Assembly (NCBI RefSeq): GCF_900107155.1
Contig: NZ_FNOX01000012.1
Span: 154,201 to 218,200 of the forward strand
Length of the DNA stretch: 64,000 nt
Direction: 5' to 3'
From: Pseudomonas salomonii
GTDB taxonomy: Bacteria; Pseudomonadota; Gammaproteobacteria; Pseudomonadales; Pseudomonadaceae
Part shown: positions 51,724 through 59,798 of the stretch, piece by piece
How the letters are laid out: each line of letters starts with the position of its first letter
Position numbering within the stretch: the stretch's first letter is position 1
The notes under the pieces: generated by a model
Told to the model about the DNA's origin: nothing
Seen by the model: the letters and a program-made list of their open reading frames with translations, nothing else
Databases searched by the model: none
Translations under genes and position numbers: made by a program

Positions 51724-53646
51724 ATGCCAACTATTACTCTTCCCGACGGCAGTCAACGTTCATTCGATCATTCGGTTTCCGTAGCCGAGGTCGCCGCATC
51801 CATTGGTGCAGGTCTTGCCAAGGCCACCGTGGCCGGCAAGGTCGACGGCAAGCTGGTGGATGCCAGCGACCTGATTACCACTGATGCCAGTCTGCAAATC
51901 ATCACGCCCAAGGATCAAGAGGGGCTGGAGATCATTCGCCACTCTTGTGCGCACCTGATCGGCCATGCGGTCAAGCAGCTTTACCCGACGGCAAAAATGG
52001 TGATCGGCCCCGTCATTGACGAAGGCTTCTATTACGATATCGCCTATGAGCGTCCCTTCACTCCGGACGACCTGGCGGCTATCGAAGCGCGCATGCACGC
52101 GCTGATCGAAAAAGATTACGACGTGATCAAGAAGGTCACGCCACGCGCCGAAGTCATCGACGTGTTTACCGCCCGTGGCGAAGACTACAAGCTGCGTCTG
52201 GTGGAAGACATGCCGGACGAGCAGGCCATGGGCCTGTATTACCACGAAGAATATGTCGACATGTGCCGTGGCCCGCACGTGCCGAACACGCGCTTTCTCA
52301 AGTCGTTTAAGCTGACCAAGCTGTCGGGTGCCTACTGGCGCGGTGACGCGAAGAACGAGCAATTGCAGCGGATCTACGGCACGGCCTGGGCTGACAAGAA
52401 GCAGCTGGCGGCCTACATCCAGCGCATCGAAGAAGCTGAAAAGCGCGACCACCGCAAAATCGGCAAGCGCCTGAACCTGTTCCACCTCCAGGAAGAAGCG
52501 CCGGGCATGGTGTTCTGGCACCCGAACGGCTGGACCCTGTACCAGGTGCTCGAGCAGTACATGCGCAAGGTTCAGCGCGACAACGGCTACCTGGAGATCA
52601 AGACGCCTCAGGTTGTTGACCGTAGCCTGTGGGAGAAATCCGGGCACTGGGCCAACTACGCCGACAACATGTTCACCACTCAGTCGGAAAACCGCGACTA
52701 CGCCATCAAGCCGATGAACTGCCCGTGCCACGTGCAGGTGTTCAATCAGGGCCTGAAGAGCTACCGCGAGTTGCCGATGCGCCTGGCCGAATTCGGTGCC
52801 TGCCACCGTAACGAGCCGTCGGGTGCGCTGCACGGCATCATGCGTGTGCGTGGCTTCACCCAGGACGACGCCCACATTTTCTGCACCGAAGAGCAGATGC
52901 AGGCCGAATCCGCCGCGTTCATCAAGCTGACCATGGACGTTTACCGCGATTTCGGCTTCACCGAAGTCGAGATGAAGCTGTCCACTCGTCCGGAAAAACG
53001 TGTTGGCTCCGACGAACTGTGGGATCGCGCTGAATCCGCACTGGCCGCTGCGCTAGACAGCGCGGGCCTTGCGTACGATCTGCAGCCGGGTGAGGGCGCC
53101 TTCTACGGTCCGAAGATCGAGTTCTCGCTGAAAGATTGCCTTGGTCGCGTCTGGCAGTGTGGTACCCTGCAGCTCGATTTTAACCTGCCGATCCGTTTGG
53201 GAGCCGAATACGTCTCCGAAGATAACAGCCGTAAGCACCCGGTTATGCTGCACCGGGCGATCCTCGGCTCGTTCGAACGGTTCGTCGGTATCCTGATCGA
53301 GCACTACGAGGGTGCATTCCCTGCGTGGCTGGCTCCGACCCAGGCAGTGATCATGAATATCACTGATAAACAGGCCGATTTTGCCGCTGAAGTTGAAAAA
53401 ACTCTCAACGAAAGCGGATTTCGTGCCAAGTCCGACTTGAGAAATGAAAAGATCGGCTTTAAAATCCGTGAGCATACTTTGCTCAAGGTTCCCTATCTTT
53501 TGGTTATCGGAGATCGGGAAGTCGAGATGCAGACTGTCGCTGTGCGTACTCGTGAAGGTGCTGACCTGGGCTCGATGCCCGTCGCCCAGTTCGCTGAGTT
53601 CCTCGCGCAAGCGGTTTCCCGGCGTGGTCGCCCAGATTCGGAGTAA
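51724..53646 (+). CDS. thrS: Threonyl-tRNA synthetase
   Basis: 640 residues, the normal length. TGS domain at the N-terminus (PTITLPDGSQRSF), an editing domain with HSCAHLIGHAVKQL and CRGPHVPNT, then the class II core: motif 2 GACHRNEPSGALHGIMRVRGF, Zn ligands in MNCPCHVQVF, motif 3 HRAILGSFERFVGILIEH, and an anticodon-binding domain. The ATG at 51724 is fixed by its Shine-Dalgarno and the TGS start. The stop abuts infC. Confidence 0.98.
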   Translation: MPTITLPDGSQRSFDHSVSVAEVAASIGAGLAKATVAGKVDGKLVDASDLITTDASLQIITPKDQEGLEIIRHSCAHLIGHAVKQLYPTAKMVIGPVIDEGFYYDIAYERPFTPDDLAAIEARMHALIEKDYDVIKKVTPRAEVIDVFTARGEDYKLRLVEDMPDEQAMGLYYHEEYVDMCRGPHVPNTRFLKSFKLTKLSGAYWRGDAKNEQLQRIYGTAWADKKQLAAYIQRIEEAEKRDHRKIGKRLNLFHLQEEAPGMVFWHPNGWTLYQVLEQYMRKVQRDNGYLEIKTPQVVDRSLWEKSGHWANYADNMFTTQSENRDYAIKPMNCPCHVQVFNQGLKSYRELPMRLAEFGACHRNEPSGALHGIMRVRGFTQDDAHIFCTEEQMQAESAAFIKLTMDVYRDFGFTEVEMKLSTRPEKRVGSDELWDRAESALAAALDSAGLAYDLQPGEGAFYGPKIEFSLKDCLGRVWQCGTLQLDFNLPIRLGAEYVSEDNSRKHPVMLHRAILGSFERFVGILIEHYEGAFPAWLAPTQAVIMNITDKQADFAAEVEKTLNESGFRAKSDLRNEKIGFKIREHTLLKVPYLLVIGDREVEMQTVAVRTREGADLGSMPVAQFAEFLAQAVSRRGRPDSE

Positions 53647-54197
53647 TTATTATTAAGCGTGAAATGAGACAAGATAAACGAGCTGCACCGAAAGCCCCGA
53701 TCAACGAGAATATCTCGGCACGCGAGGTTCGGTTAATTGGCGCTGACGGCGAGCAGATTGGCATCGTCTCGATTGATGAAGCGCTTCGTATTGCTGAAGA
53801 GTCCAAATTGGACCTGGTGGAAATCTCCGCCGATGCAATCCCACCTGTTTGTCGGGTGATGGACTACGGCAAATCGATCTTCGAGAAGAAGAAACAGGTT
53901 GCCGCAGCGAAGAAGAACCAGAAGCAGATTCAAGTAAAAGAAATCAAGTTTCGTCCAGGGACGGAGGAAGGGGATTACCAGGTAAAACTGCGCAACCTGG
54001 TACGTTTCCTGAGTGATGGGGACAGGGCCAAGGTATCCTTGCGATTCCGCGGCCGTGAGATGGCCCACCAGGAGCTGGGGATGGAACTCCTCAAGCGGGT
54101 TGAAGCTGACCTGCTCGAGTACGGTTCGGTCGAACAGCATCCTAAGATGGAAGGACGCCAGCTTATTATGGTCATCGCCCCGAAAAAGAAGAAGTAA
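53646..54197 (+). CDS. infC: Translation initiation factor IF-3, probable AUU start
   Basis: About 183 residues if read from the ATT at 53646, which shares its first base with the thrS stop. Three in-frame ATT codons (53646, 53649, 53652) precede the ATG at 53664, and GGAG at 53640-53643 is best spaced for the last of them. infC uses AUU in E. coli, where IF-3 represses its own translation by rejecting such starts. INENISAREVRLIGADGEQIG and the C-terminal FRGREMAHQELG are typical IF-3. First gene of the infC-rpmI-rplT set. Confidence 0.93.
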   Translation: MIIKREMRQDKRAAPKAPINENISAREVRLIGADGEQIGIVSIDEALRIAEESKLDLVEISADAIPPVCRVMDYGKSIFEKKKQVAAAKKNQKQIQVKEIKFRPGTEEGDYQVKLRNLVRFLSDGDRAKVSLRFRGREMAHQELGMELLKRVEADLLEYGSVEQHPKMEGRQLIMVIAPKKKK

Positions 54198-54256
54198 TCA
54201 ACAGGGCACGGCAGGCCTTCTGATTATGTTTATCAACTGAATGCGGAGTACCGAAC

Positions 54257-54451
54257 ATGCCAAAGATGAAAACTAAAAGTGGTGCTGCTAAGCGGTTTCT
54301 GAAAACTGCTAACGGTATCAAGCACAAGCACGCTTTCAAGAGCCACATTCTGACCAAAATGTCGACCAAGCGTAAGCGTCAACTGCGCGGTAGCAGCTTG
54401 CTGCATCCGTCTGACGTGGCAAAAGTCGAGCGCATGCTGCGCCTTCGTTAA
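54257..54451 (+). CDS. rpmI: 50S ribosomal protein L35
   Basis: 64 residues, strongly basic. PKMKTKSGAAKRFLKTANG and KRQLRGSSLLHPSDVAKVERML match L35. Lies between infC and rplT as in nearly all bacteria. Confidence 0.98.
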   Translation: MPKMKTKSGAAKRFLKTANGIKHKHAFKSHILTKMSTKRKRQLRGSSLLHPSDVAKVERMLRLR

Positions 54452-54478
54452 TTTTAGTCAAGAATAGAGGAATAACTC

Positions 54479-54835
54479 ATGGCTCGTGTAAAGCGTGGCG
54501 TCATTGCCCGTAAGCGTCACAAAAAAATTCTGAAACTTGCTAAAGGCTACTACGGCGCGCGTTCACGCGTATTCCGTGTTGCCAAGCAAGCGGTAATCAA
54601 GGCAGGCCAATACGCCTACCGCGACCGTCGTCAGAAAAAACGTCAGTTCCGCGCTCTGTGGATCGCTCGTATCAACGCTGGTGCACGTGTTAACGGTCTG
54701 TCCTACAGCCGTTTCATCGCTGGCCTGAAAAAAGCGTCCATCGAAATCGACCGTAAGGTTCTGGCTGAACTGGCCGTGAACGAAAAAGCGGTGTTTGCTG
54801 CGATTGTCGAGAAAGCTAAAGCCACTTTGGCTTAA
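54479..54835 (+). CDS. rplT: 50S ribosomal protein L20
   Basis: 118 residues. Basic N-terminal extension ARVKRGVIARKRHKKILKLA followed by the globular RNA-binding domain (LSYSRFIAGLKKASIEIDRK). It nucleates 50S assembly and in E. coli feeds back on the rpmI leader. Confidence 0.98.
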   Translation: MARVKRGVIARKRHKKILKLAKGYYGARSRVFRVAKQAVIKAGQYAYRDRRQKKRQFRALWIARINAGARVNGLSYSRFIAGLKKASIEIDRKVLAELAVNEKAVFAAIVEKAKATLA

Positions 54836-54854
54836 GTACCCCCGACAGTCACCC

Positions 54855-54924
54855 TGGGCTGCTCCTGTAGCCCAAGGTGGTAAACGTCATAAATAGGGGA
54901 AGAGCCTTCAAGCTCTTCCCCTAT
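54855..54924 (+). terminator. Hairpin pair between rplT and pheS
   Basis: A small hairpin (TGGGCT/AGCCCA, 54855-54874) is followed by a perfect 13-bp stem, ATAGGGGAAGAGC and GCTCTTCCCCTAT (54893-54924), ending in TTTG. It is either a partial terminator of the ribosomal-protein transcript or an attenuator for pheST. No Phe-rich leader peptide is visible. Confidence 0.75.
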
Positions 54925-54944
54925 TTTGTATCTGGAGTCTGTAC

Positions 54945-55961
54945 ATGGAAAACCTGGATGCGCTCGTTGCCCAAGCTCTTGAGGCTGTGCATAGCGCTGA
55001 AGATGTAAATGCCCTGGAGCAAATCCGGGTTCACTACCTTGGCAAAAAAGGTGAATTGACTCAGGTGATGAAGACCCTGGGGAATTTGCCGGCTGAAGAG
55101 CGCCCGCAAGTCGGCGCGCTGATCAACGTTGCCAAGGAGCGTGTCACCGAGGTGCTCAATGCGCGCAAGGCGTCGCTCGAGGAGGCCGATCTTGCGGCCA
55201 AGCTCGCCGCCGAGTCCATTGACGTCACCCTGCCTGGTCGTGGCCAGGCCTCGGGCGGTCTGCATCCGATCACCCGGACTCTGGAACGTATCGAGCAGTT
55301 CTTCACCCACATCGGCTACGGCATTGCTGAAGGCCCCGAGGTCGAAGACGACTATCACAACTTCGAGGCGCTCAACATCCCAGGCCATCACCCGGCCCGG
55401 TCGATGCACGACACCTTCTATTTCAACGCGAACATGCTGTTGCGCACCCATACCTCGCCGGTACAGGTCCGCACCATGGAAGCGAACAAACCGCCGATCC
55501 GCATCGTCTGCCCAGGCCGTGTGTACCGCAGCGACTCGGATATCACCCACTCGCCGATGTTCCACCAGGTCGAAGGCCTGCTGGTCGATCGCGACATCAA
55601 TTTCGCCGACCTCAAGGGCACCATCGAAGAGTTCCTGCGGGTGTTCTTCGAGAAAGAGCTGGCGGTGCGTTTCCGTCCATCGTTCTTCCCGTTCACCGAG
55701 CCATCCGCTGAAGTCGACATGGAATGCGTGATGTGCAGCGGCAAAGGCTGCCGCGTCTGCAAGCAGACCGGCTGGCTGGAAGTGATGGGCTGCGGCATGG
55801 TTCACCCTAACGTGCTGCGCATGTCCGGGATCGACCCGGAAGAGTTCTCGGGCTTTGCCTTCGGCATGGGCGTTGAGCGCCTGGCCATGCTGCGTTACGG
55901 CGTGAACGACTTGCGTCTGTTCTTCGACAACGACTTGCGGTTCCTCGCGCAATTTCGCTAG
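54945..55961 (+). CDS. pheS: Phenylalanyl-tRNA synthetase alpha subunit
   Basis: 338 residues. N-terminal coiled coil contacting tRNA, then the class II core with HPARSMHDTFYF, THTSPVQVRTM, the substrate segment FFPFTEPSAEVDMEC and GFAFGMGVERLAM. It forms the (alpha-beta)2 enzyme with PheT, encoded 26 bp downstream. Confidence 0.98.
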   Translation: MENLDALVAQALEAVHSAEDVNALEQIRVHYLGKKGELTQVMKTLGNLPAEERPQVGALINVAKERVTEVLNARKASLEEADLAAKLAAESIDVTLPGRGQASGGLHPITRTLERIEQFFTHIGYGIAEGPEVEDDYHNFEALNIPGHHPARSMHDTFYFNANMLLRTHTSPVQVRTMEANKPPIRIVCPGRVYRSDSDITHSPMFHQVEGLLVDRDINFADLKGTIEEFLRVFFEKELAVRFRPSFFPFTEPSAEVDMECVMCSGKGCRVCKQTGWLEVMGCGMVHPNVLRMSGIDPEEFSGFAFGMGVERLAMLRYGVNDLRLFFDNDLRFLAQFR

Positions 55962-55987
55962 TCGTAACGAATCTTTAGGAGAGCAGG

Positions 55988-58366
55988 ATGAAATTCAGTG
56001 AACAATGGCTGCGTGGCTGGGTAAGCCCGCAGGTAGATCGCGACGAGTTGGTTGCTCGTCTGTCGATGGCCGGCCTTGAGGTCGATAGCGTCACGCCGGC
56101 CGCCGGTGTTTTCACCGGCGTGGTGGTGGGCGAGGTGCTGAGCACCGAGCAGCACCCCGATGCCGATAAGCTGCGTGTGTGCCAGGTCAGTAACGGCGCA
56201 GAAACCTTCCAGGTCGTGTGCGGAGCGCCTAACGTGCGCCCGGGCCTGAAGATCCCTTTTGCCATGATCGGCGCCGAACTGCCGGGCGACTTCAAAATCA
56301 AGAAAGCCAAGCTGCGTGGCGTTGAGTCCAACGGCATGCTGTGCTCCCAGGCTGAACTGCAAGTCGGCGAGGGCAATGATGGCCTGATGGAACTGCCGGC
56401 CGATGCGCCAGTGGGCCAGGACATTCGTGTCTACCTGGAACTGGAAGACGCCAGCATTGAGGTCGACCTGACCCCAAACCGGGGTGACTGCCTGTCTCTC
56501 GCTGGTCTGGCCCGTGAAGTGGGCGCGCTGTACAACGCCCCGGTCACCCGCCCAGTGGTTGCCGCAGTCGCCGCAGTGCATGACGAAGTGCGCCCTATCG
56601 ACGTACTGGCGCCAAACGCCTGCCCACGTTACCTGGGTCGTGTGATCCGCAACGTCGACCTGTCCAAGCCAACCCCGCTGTGGATGGTTGAGCGCCTGCG
56701 TCGCGCCGACGTGCGCAGCATCGATGCTGCCGTGGACATCACCAACTACGTGATGCTGGAGCTGGGCCAACCGCTGCACGCCTTCGATCTCGCCGAAATC
56801 AATGGCGGCATCCGCGTGCGCATGGCCGAAGAAGGTGAAAAGCTGGTACTGCTCGACGGCCAGGAAGTCAGCCTGCGCGCCGATACCCTGGTAATTGCCG
56901 ACCATTCCCGCGCCCTGGCGATTGCCGGCGTGATGGGTGGCGAGCACAGCGGTGTGTCCGAAACCACCCGCGATATTTTTCTTGAGAGCGCGTTCTTCGA
57001 CCAGATCGCCATCGCTGGCAAGGCCCGTTCCTACGGCCTGCACACCGATGCGTCGCACCGCTATGAGCGTGGTGTGGACTGGAAGCTGGCCCGTGAAGCC
57101 ATGGAGCGCGCCACTGGCCTGCTGCTGGAAATCACCGGCGGCGAAGCCGGCCCGATCACCGAAACCGTCAACGAGCAGTTCCTGCCGTCGGTTGCACCGA
57201 TCACTCTGCGTGCCAAAAGCGTCGAGCAAATGCTTGGCCTGGTGATTGATCCTGCACAAATCGAGCAACTGCTGTCCGCACTCGGCCTGGGTATTTCCGC
57301 CGGTGGGGAAGGGCAGTGGCACGTAGAAGTGCCAAGCCATCGTTTCGACATCAGCCTGGAAGTCGACCTGATCGAAGAGCTGGCCCGCCTGTACGGCTAC
57401 AACCGCCTGCCGGTTCGCTACCCGCAAGCGCGTTTGGCACCGCAACCCAAGGCCGAAGCGCGTGCGCACCTGCCGGAGTTGCGTCGCCTGCTGGTTGCCC
57501 GTGGCTACCAGGAAGCGGTGACTTACAGCTTCATCGATCCAAAGCAGTTTGAACTGTTCAACCCAGGTGTTGAGCCGTTGCTGTTGGCCAACCCGATCTC
57601 CAATGACATGGCCGCCATGCGTTCGTCGCTGTGGCCGGGTCTGGTCAAGGCACTGTCCCATAACCTGAACCGTCAGCAAGACCGCGTGCGCATGTTCGAA
57701 AGCGGCCTGCGTTTTGTCGGCCAACTCGACGGCCTCAAGCAAGAGCCGATGCTGGCGGGTGTTGTCTGCGGTAGCCGCCTGCCAGAAGGCTGGGCACAGG
57801 GCCGCGATGGCGTGGACTTCTTCGACGTTAAAGCCGATGTGGAAGCGGTGCTGGGCTTTGCCGGTGCACTGGATGACTTCACGTTTGTGCCTGGTAGCCA
57901 CCCGGCATTGCACCCGGGCCAGACTGCACGTATCGAGCGCGAAGGGCGTTTGGTGGGTTTTGTCGGTGCCATCCACCCAGAGCTGTCGAAAACCCTGGGT
58001 CTGGACCGTCCGGTATTCGTTTTTGAGCTGGTTCTGGCTGAAGTGGCGTCGGGCAAGATGCCTAAATTCAGCGAGTTGTCGCGCTTCCCTGAAGTGCGTC
58101 GTGACCTCGCGCTGATCGCCGACCGTGAAGTGGCCGCCACTGCCGTTCTGGACGTAATCCGTGAAAATGCAGGGGAATGGCTGACAGACCTCAGGCTATT
58201 TGACGTCTATCAGGGTAAAGGCATTGATCCGCATAGAAAAAGCCTTGCAGTTGGCTTGACCTGGCAGCATCCATCGCGCACTCTTAATGACGATGAGGTG
58301 AATACCACGACACAAAATATCCTCACCTCGCTCGAACAAAGGTTGAACGCCACGTTAAGGAAGTGA
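55988..58366 (+). CDS. pheT: Phenylalanyl-tRNA synthetase beta subunit
   Basis: 792 residues. A tRNA-binding OB domain (~40-150), B3/B4 editing domain, the B5 pair and a C-terminal ferredoxin-fold anticodon-binding domain ending in TTTQNILTSLEQRL. FAMIGAELPGDFKIKKAKLRGV-type OB features are intact. Stop is 3 bp before ihfA, so the two are coupled. Confidence 0.98.
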   Translation: MKFSEQWLRGWVSPQVDRDELVARLSMAGLEVDSVTPAAGVFTGVVVGEVLSTEQHPDADKLRVCQVSNGAETFQVVCGAPNVRPGLKIPFAMIGAELPGDFKIKKAKLRGVESNGMLCSQAELQVGEGNDGLMELPADAPVGQDIRVYLELEDASIEVDLTPNRGDCLSLAGLAREVGALYNAPVTRPVVAAVAAVHDEVRPIDVLAPNACPRYLGRVIRNVDLSKPTPLWMVERLRRADVRSIDAAVDITNYVMLELGQPLHAFDLAEINGGIRVRMAEEGEKLVLLDGQEVSLRADTLVIADHSRALAIAGVMGGEHSGVSETTRDIFLESAFFDQIAIAGKARSYGLHTDASHRYERGVDWKLAREAMERATGLLLEITGGEAGPITETVNEQFLPSVAPITLRAKSVEQMLGLVIDPAQIEQLLSALGLGISAGGEGQWHVEVPSHRFDISLEVDLIEELARLYGYNRLPVRYPQARLAPQPKAEARAHLPELRRLLVARGYQEAVTYSFIDPKQFELFNPGVEPLLLANPISNDMAAMRSSLWPGLVKALSHNLNRQQDRVRMFESGLRFVGQLDGLKQEPMLAGVVCGSRLPEGWAQGRDGVDFFDVKADVEAVLGFAGALDDFTFVPGSHPALHPGQTARIEREGRLVGFVGAIHPELSKTLGLDRPVFVFELVLAEVASGKMPKFSELSRFPEVRRDLALIADREVAATAVLDVIRENAGEWLTDLRLFDVYQGKGIDPHRKSLAVGLTWQHPSRTLNDDEVNTTTQNILTSLEQRLNATLRK

Positions 58367-58369
58367 CGT

Positions 58370-58672
58370 ATGGGGGCTTTGACGAAAGCTGAGATGGCGG
58401 AACGTCTGTACGAAGAGTTGGGTCTGAACAAACGCGAAGCCAAGGAATTGGTCGAACTGTTCTTTGAAGAAATTCGGCACGCTCTGGAAGACAACGAACA
58501 GGTCAAATTGTCCGGTTTCGGCAATTTTGACCTGCGGGACAAACGCCAGCGGCCTGGCCGCAATCCAAAAACGGGAGAAGAAATCCCGATCACGGCTCGC
58601 CGTGTGGTCACCTTTCGTCCAGGGCAGAAGTTGAAGGCCCGAGTTGAGGCTTATGCTGGAACCAAGTCATAA
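58370..58672 (+). CDS. ihfA: Integration host factor alpha subunit
   Basis: 100 residues. HU/IHF fold with GALTKAEMAERLYEELGLNK, KLSGFGNFDLRDKRQRPGRNPKTGE (the DNA-intercalating arm with Pro) and ARRVVTFRPGQKLK. It pairs with IhfB to bend DNA. Its 3' end overlaps the start of the MerR-type gene by 20 bases. Confidence 0.98.
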   Translation: MGALTKAEMAERLYEELGLNKREAKELVELFFEEIRHALEDNEQVKLSGFGNFDLRDKRQRPGRNPKTGEEIPITARRVVTFRPGQKLKARVEAYAGTKS

Positions 58673-59009
58673 CGACGAACTACCCGTCATCCCAGGCAAA
58701 CGCTACTTCACCATTGGTGAAGTCAGCGAGCTTTGTGCGGTCAAACCGCACGTGCTGCGCTATTGGGAGCAGGAGTTTCCTCAACTCAACCCCGTCAAAC
58801 GCACCGGGAACCGTCGGTATTATCAGCGCCAGGATGTGCTGATGATCCGACAGATCCGTGCGTTGCTGTACGACCAGGGGTTCACCATCAGCGGCGCACG
58901 CCAGCGTATGTCCGGTGATGAAGCCAAAGACGACACCACCCAATACAAACAACTGATCCGCCAGATGATCTCCGAACTCGAAGATGTGCTGGTGGTGTTG
59001 AAGAAGTGA
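58653..59009 (+). CDS. MerR-family transcriptional regulator
   Basis: 118 residues from the ATG at 58653 (GAGG upstream). The HTH YFTIGEVSELCAVKPHVLRYWEQEFPQL (N-terminal winged helix) and the RYYQRQDVLMIRQIRALLYDQGFTI wing and linker are typical. The C-terminal coiled coil is short and no Cys metal site is seen. It is fixed behind ihfA in Pseudomonas. Target unknown. Confidence 0.93.
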   Translation: MLEPSHNDELPVIPGKRYFTIGEVSELCAVKPHVLRYWEQEFPQLNPVKRTGNRRYYQRQDVLMIRQIRALLYDQGFTISGARQRMSGDEAKDDTTQYKQLIRQMISELEDVLVVLKK

Positions 59010-59099
59010 TACAAGCTTTTAAAATACTTCCACATTTCAAAAGCTTGCGGTATATTCCGGATCGCTTCGTTACGAAGCAAACCCAGTAACACGCCTAGT

Positions 59100-59176
59100 C
59101 GGGGCGTAGCGCAGTCCGGTAGCGCACTAGCATGGGGTGCTAGGGGTCGAGTGTTCGAATCACTCCGTCCCGACCA
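59100..59176 (+). tRNA. tRNA-Pro (anticodon GGG)
   Basis: 77 bases with CCA encoded. Acceptor CGGGGCG pairs with CGTCCCG, anticodon stem CTAGC/GCTAG encloses the loop ATGGGGT with GGG, and the T arm is GTGTTCGAATCAC. Everything to its right is island DNA, so it is the likely integration target. Confidence 0.96.
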
Positions 59177-59192
59177 TATTTTTCAATGATTT

Positions 59193-59220
59193 AGCCCAAT
59201 CTGAAACGGTTGGGCTTTTT
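59193..59220 (+). terminator. Terminator of tRNA-Pro
   Basis: AGCCCAA at 59193-59199 and TTGGGCT at 59210-59216 form the stem around a 10-base loop, followed by TTTT. Confidence 0.85.
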
Positions 59221-59798
59221 CATGTCTAAAAAATACCCCCACATTTACCCCCACGAAAAAATTGGACCATCTGTCGCGATGCAAGTCTGTATATGGGGTG
59301 CCAGTTCGAATTTCGTTTCTCGCTCCAAATATTGCGCTGCTGAGTTCCACTGAATTCTGTTGGCGATTGAAATCAGGACCTTCGGGTCCTTTTCCTTTTA
59401 TGAGGACCGGCTCGAATCTCATCACAAAGGGAAGAGCTGGCTGCTAACTTGCGCCAGGCTGTGTTCGTGGATTTTTCCGACATGCCCAACTGTCGACACA
59501 AAGAGGCAATGAGCGGTGATGGTTTCGTCTTACTCAACACGCAGGCCAGAACCCATCCCACGAGCGGCGCGGGATGGCGCTTGGTGGTGTCAAAGCACCG
59601 ACCGATTCCCCAATGATGGTGTTTGGCTGAAAGTGGCACGACCCAGTTAGCAGGTACTAATGCGTTGAAAAATCCGTTCACTCTGACTGGTGGCGGTTGT
59701 ATCCTCTTTGAGGTAATTCAACGCGAACGTTGGAGGCAGCCAAGGAAGTGCTGAAGACATTTCTCTTGCGGTGTCCTATTGCACGGACAAGAGGTGTC
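59221..59798. other. Island junction without an intact gene
   Basis: About 580 bp between tRNA-Pro and dpdE. It contains a short CCCCCACATTTACCCCCAC repeat-like string at 59236-59256, scattered short frames and an orphan terminator at 59375. No integrase, transposase or other full gene is seen, so the mobility genes of the island were either lost or lie outside the window. Confidence 0.6.
59375..59399 (+). terminator. Orphan rho-independent terminator in the island junction
   Basis: AGGACC and GGTCCT close a TTCG tetraloop, followed by TTTCCTTTT. No gene ends nearby on this strand, which suggests the remains of a deleted gene. Confidence 0.7.

Noticed and set aside
55958..57976. 672-residue minus-strand frame opposite pheT
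   Set aside because: Fully antisense to pheT with typical shadow composition.
59296..59335. tRNA 3'-end-like string (GTTCGAATT...CGCTCCA) in the island junction
   Set aside because: The flanking bases do not form a T stem or acceptor stem, so a tRNA fragment cannot be supported.
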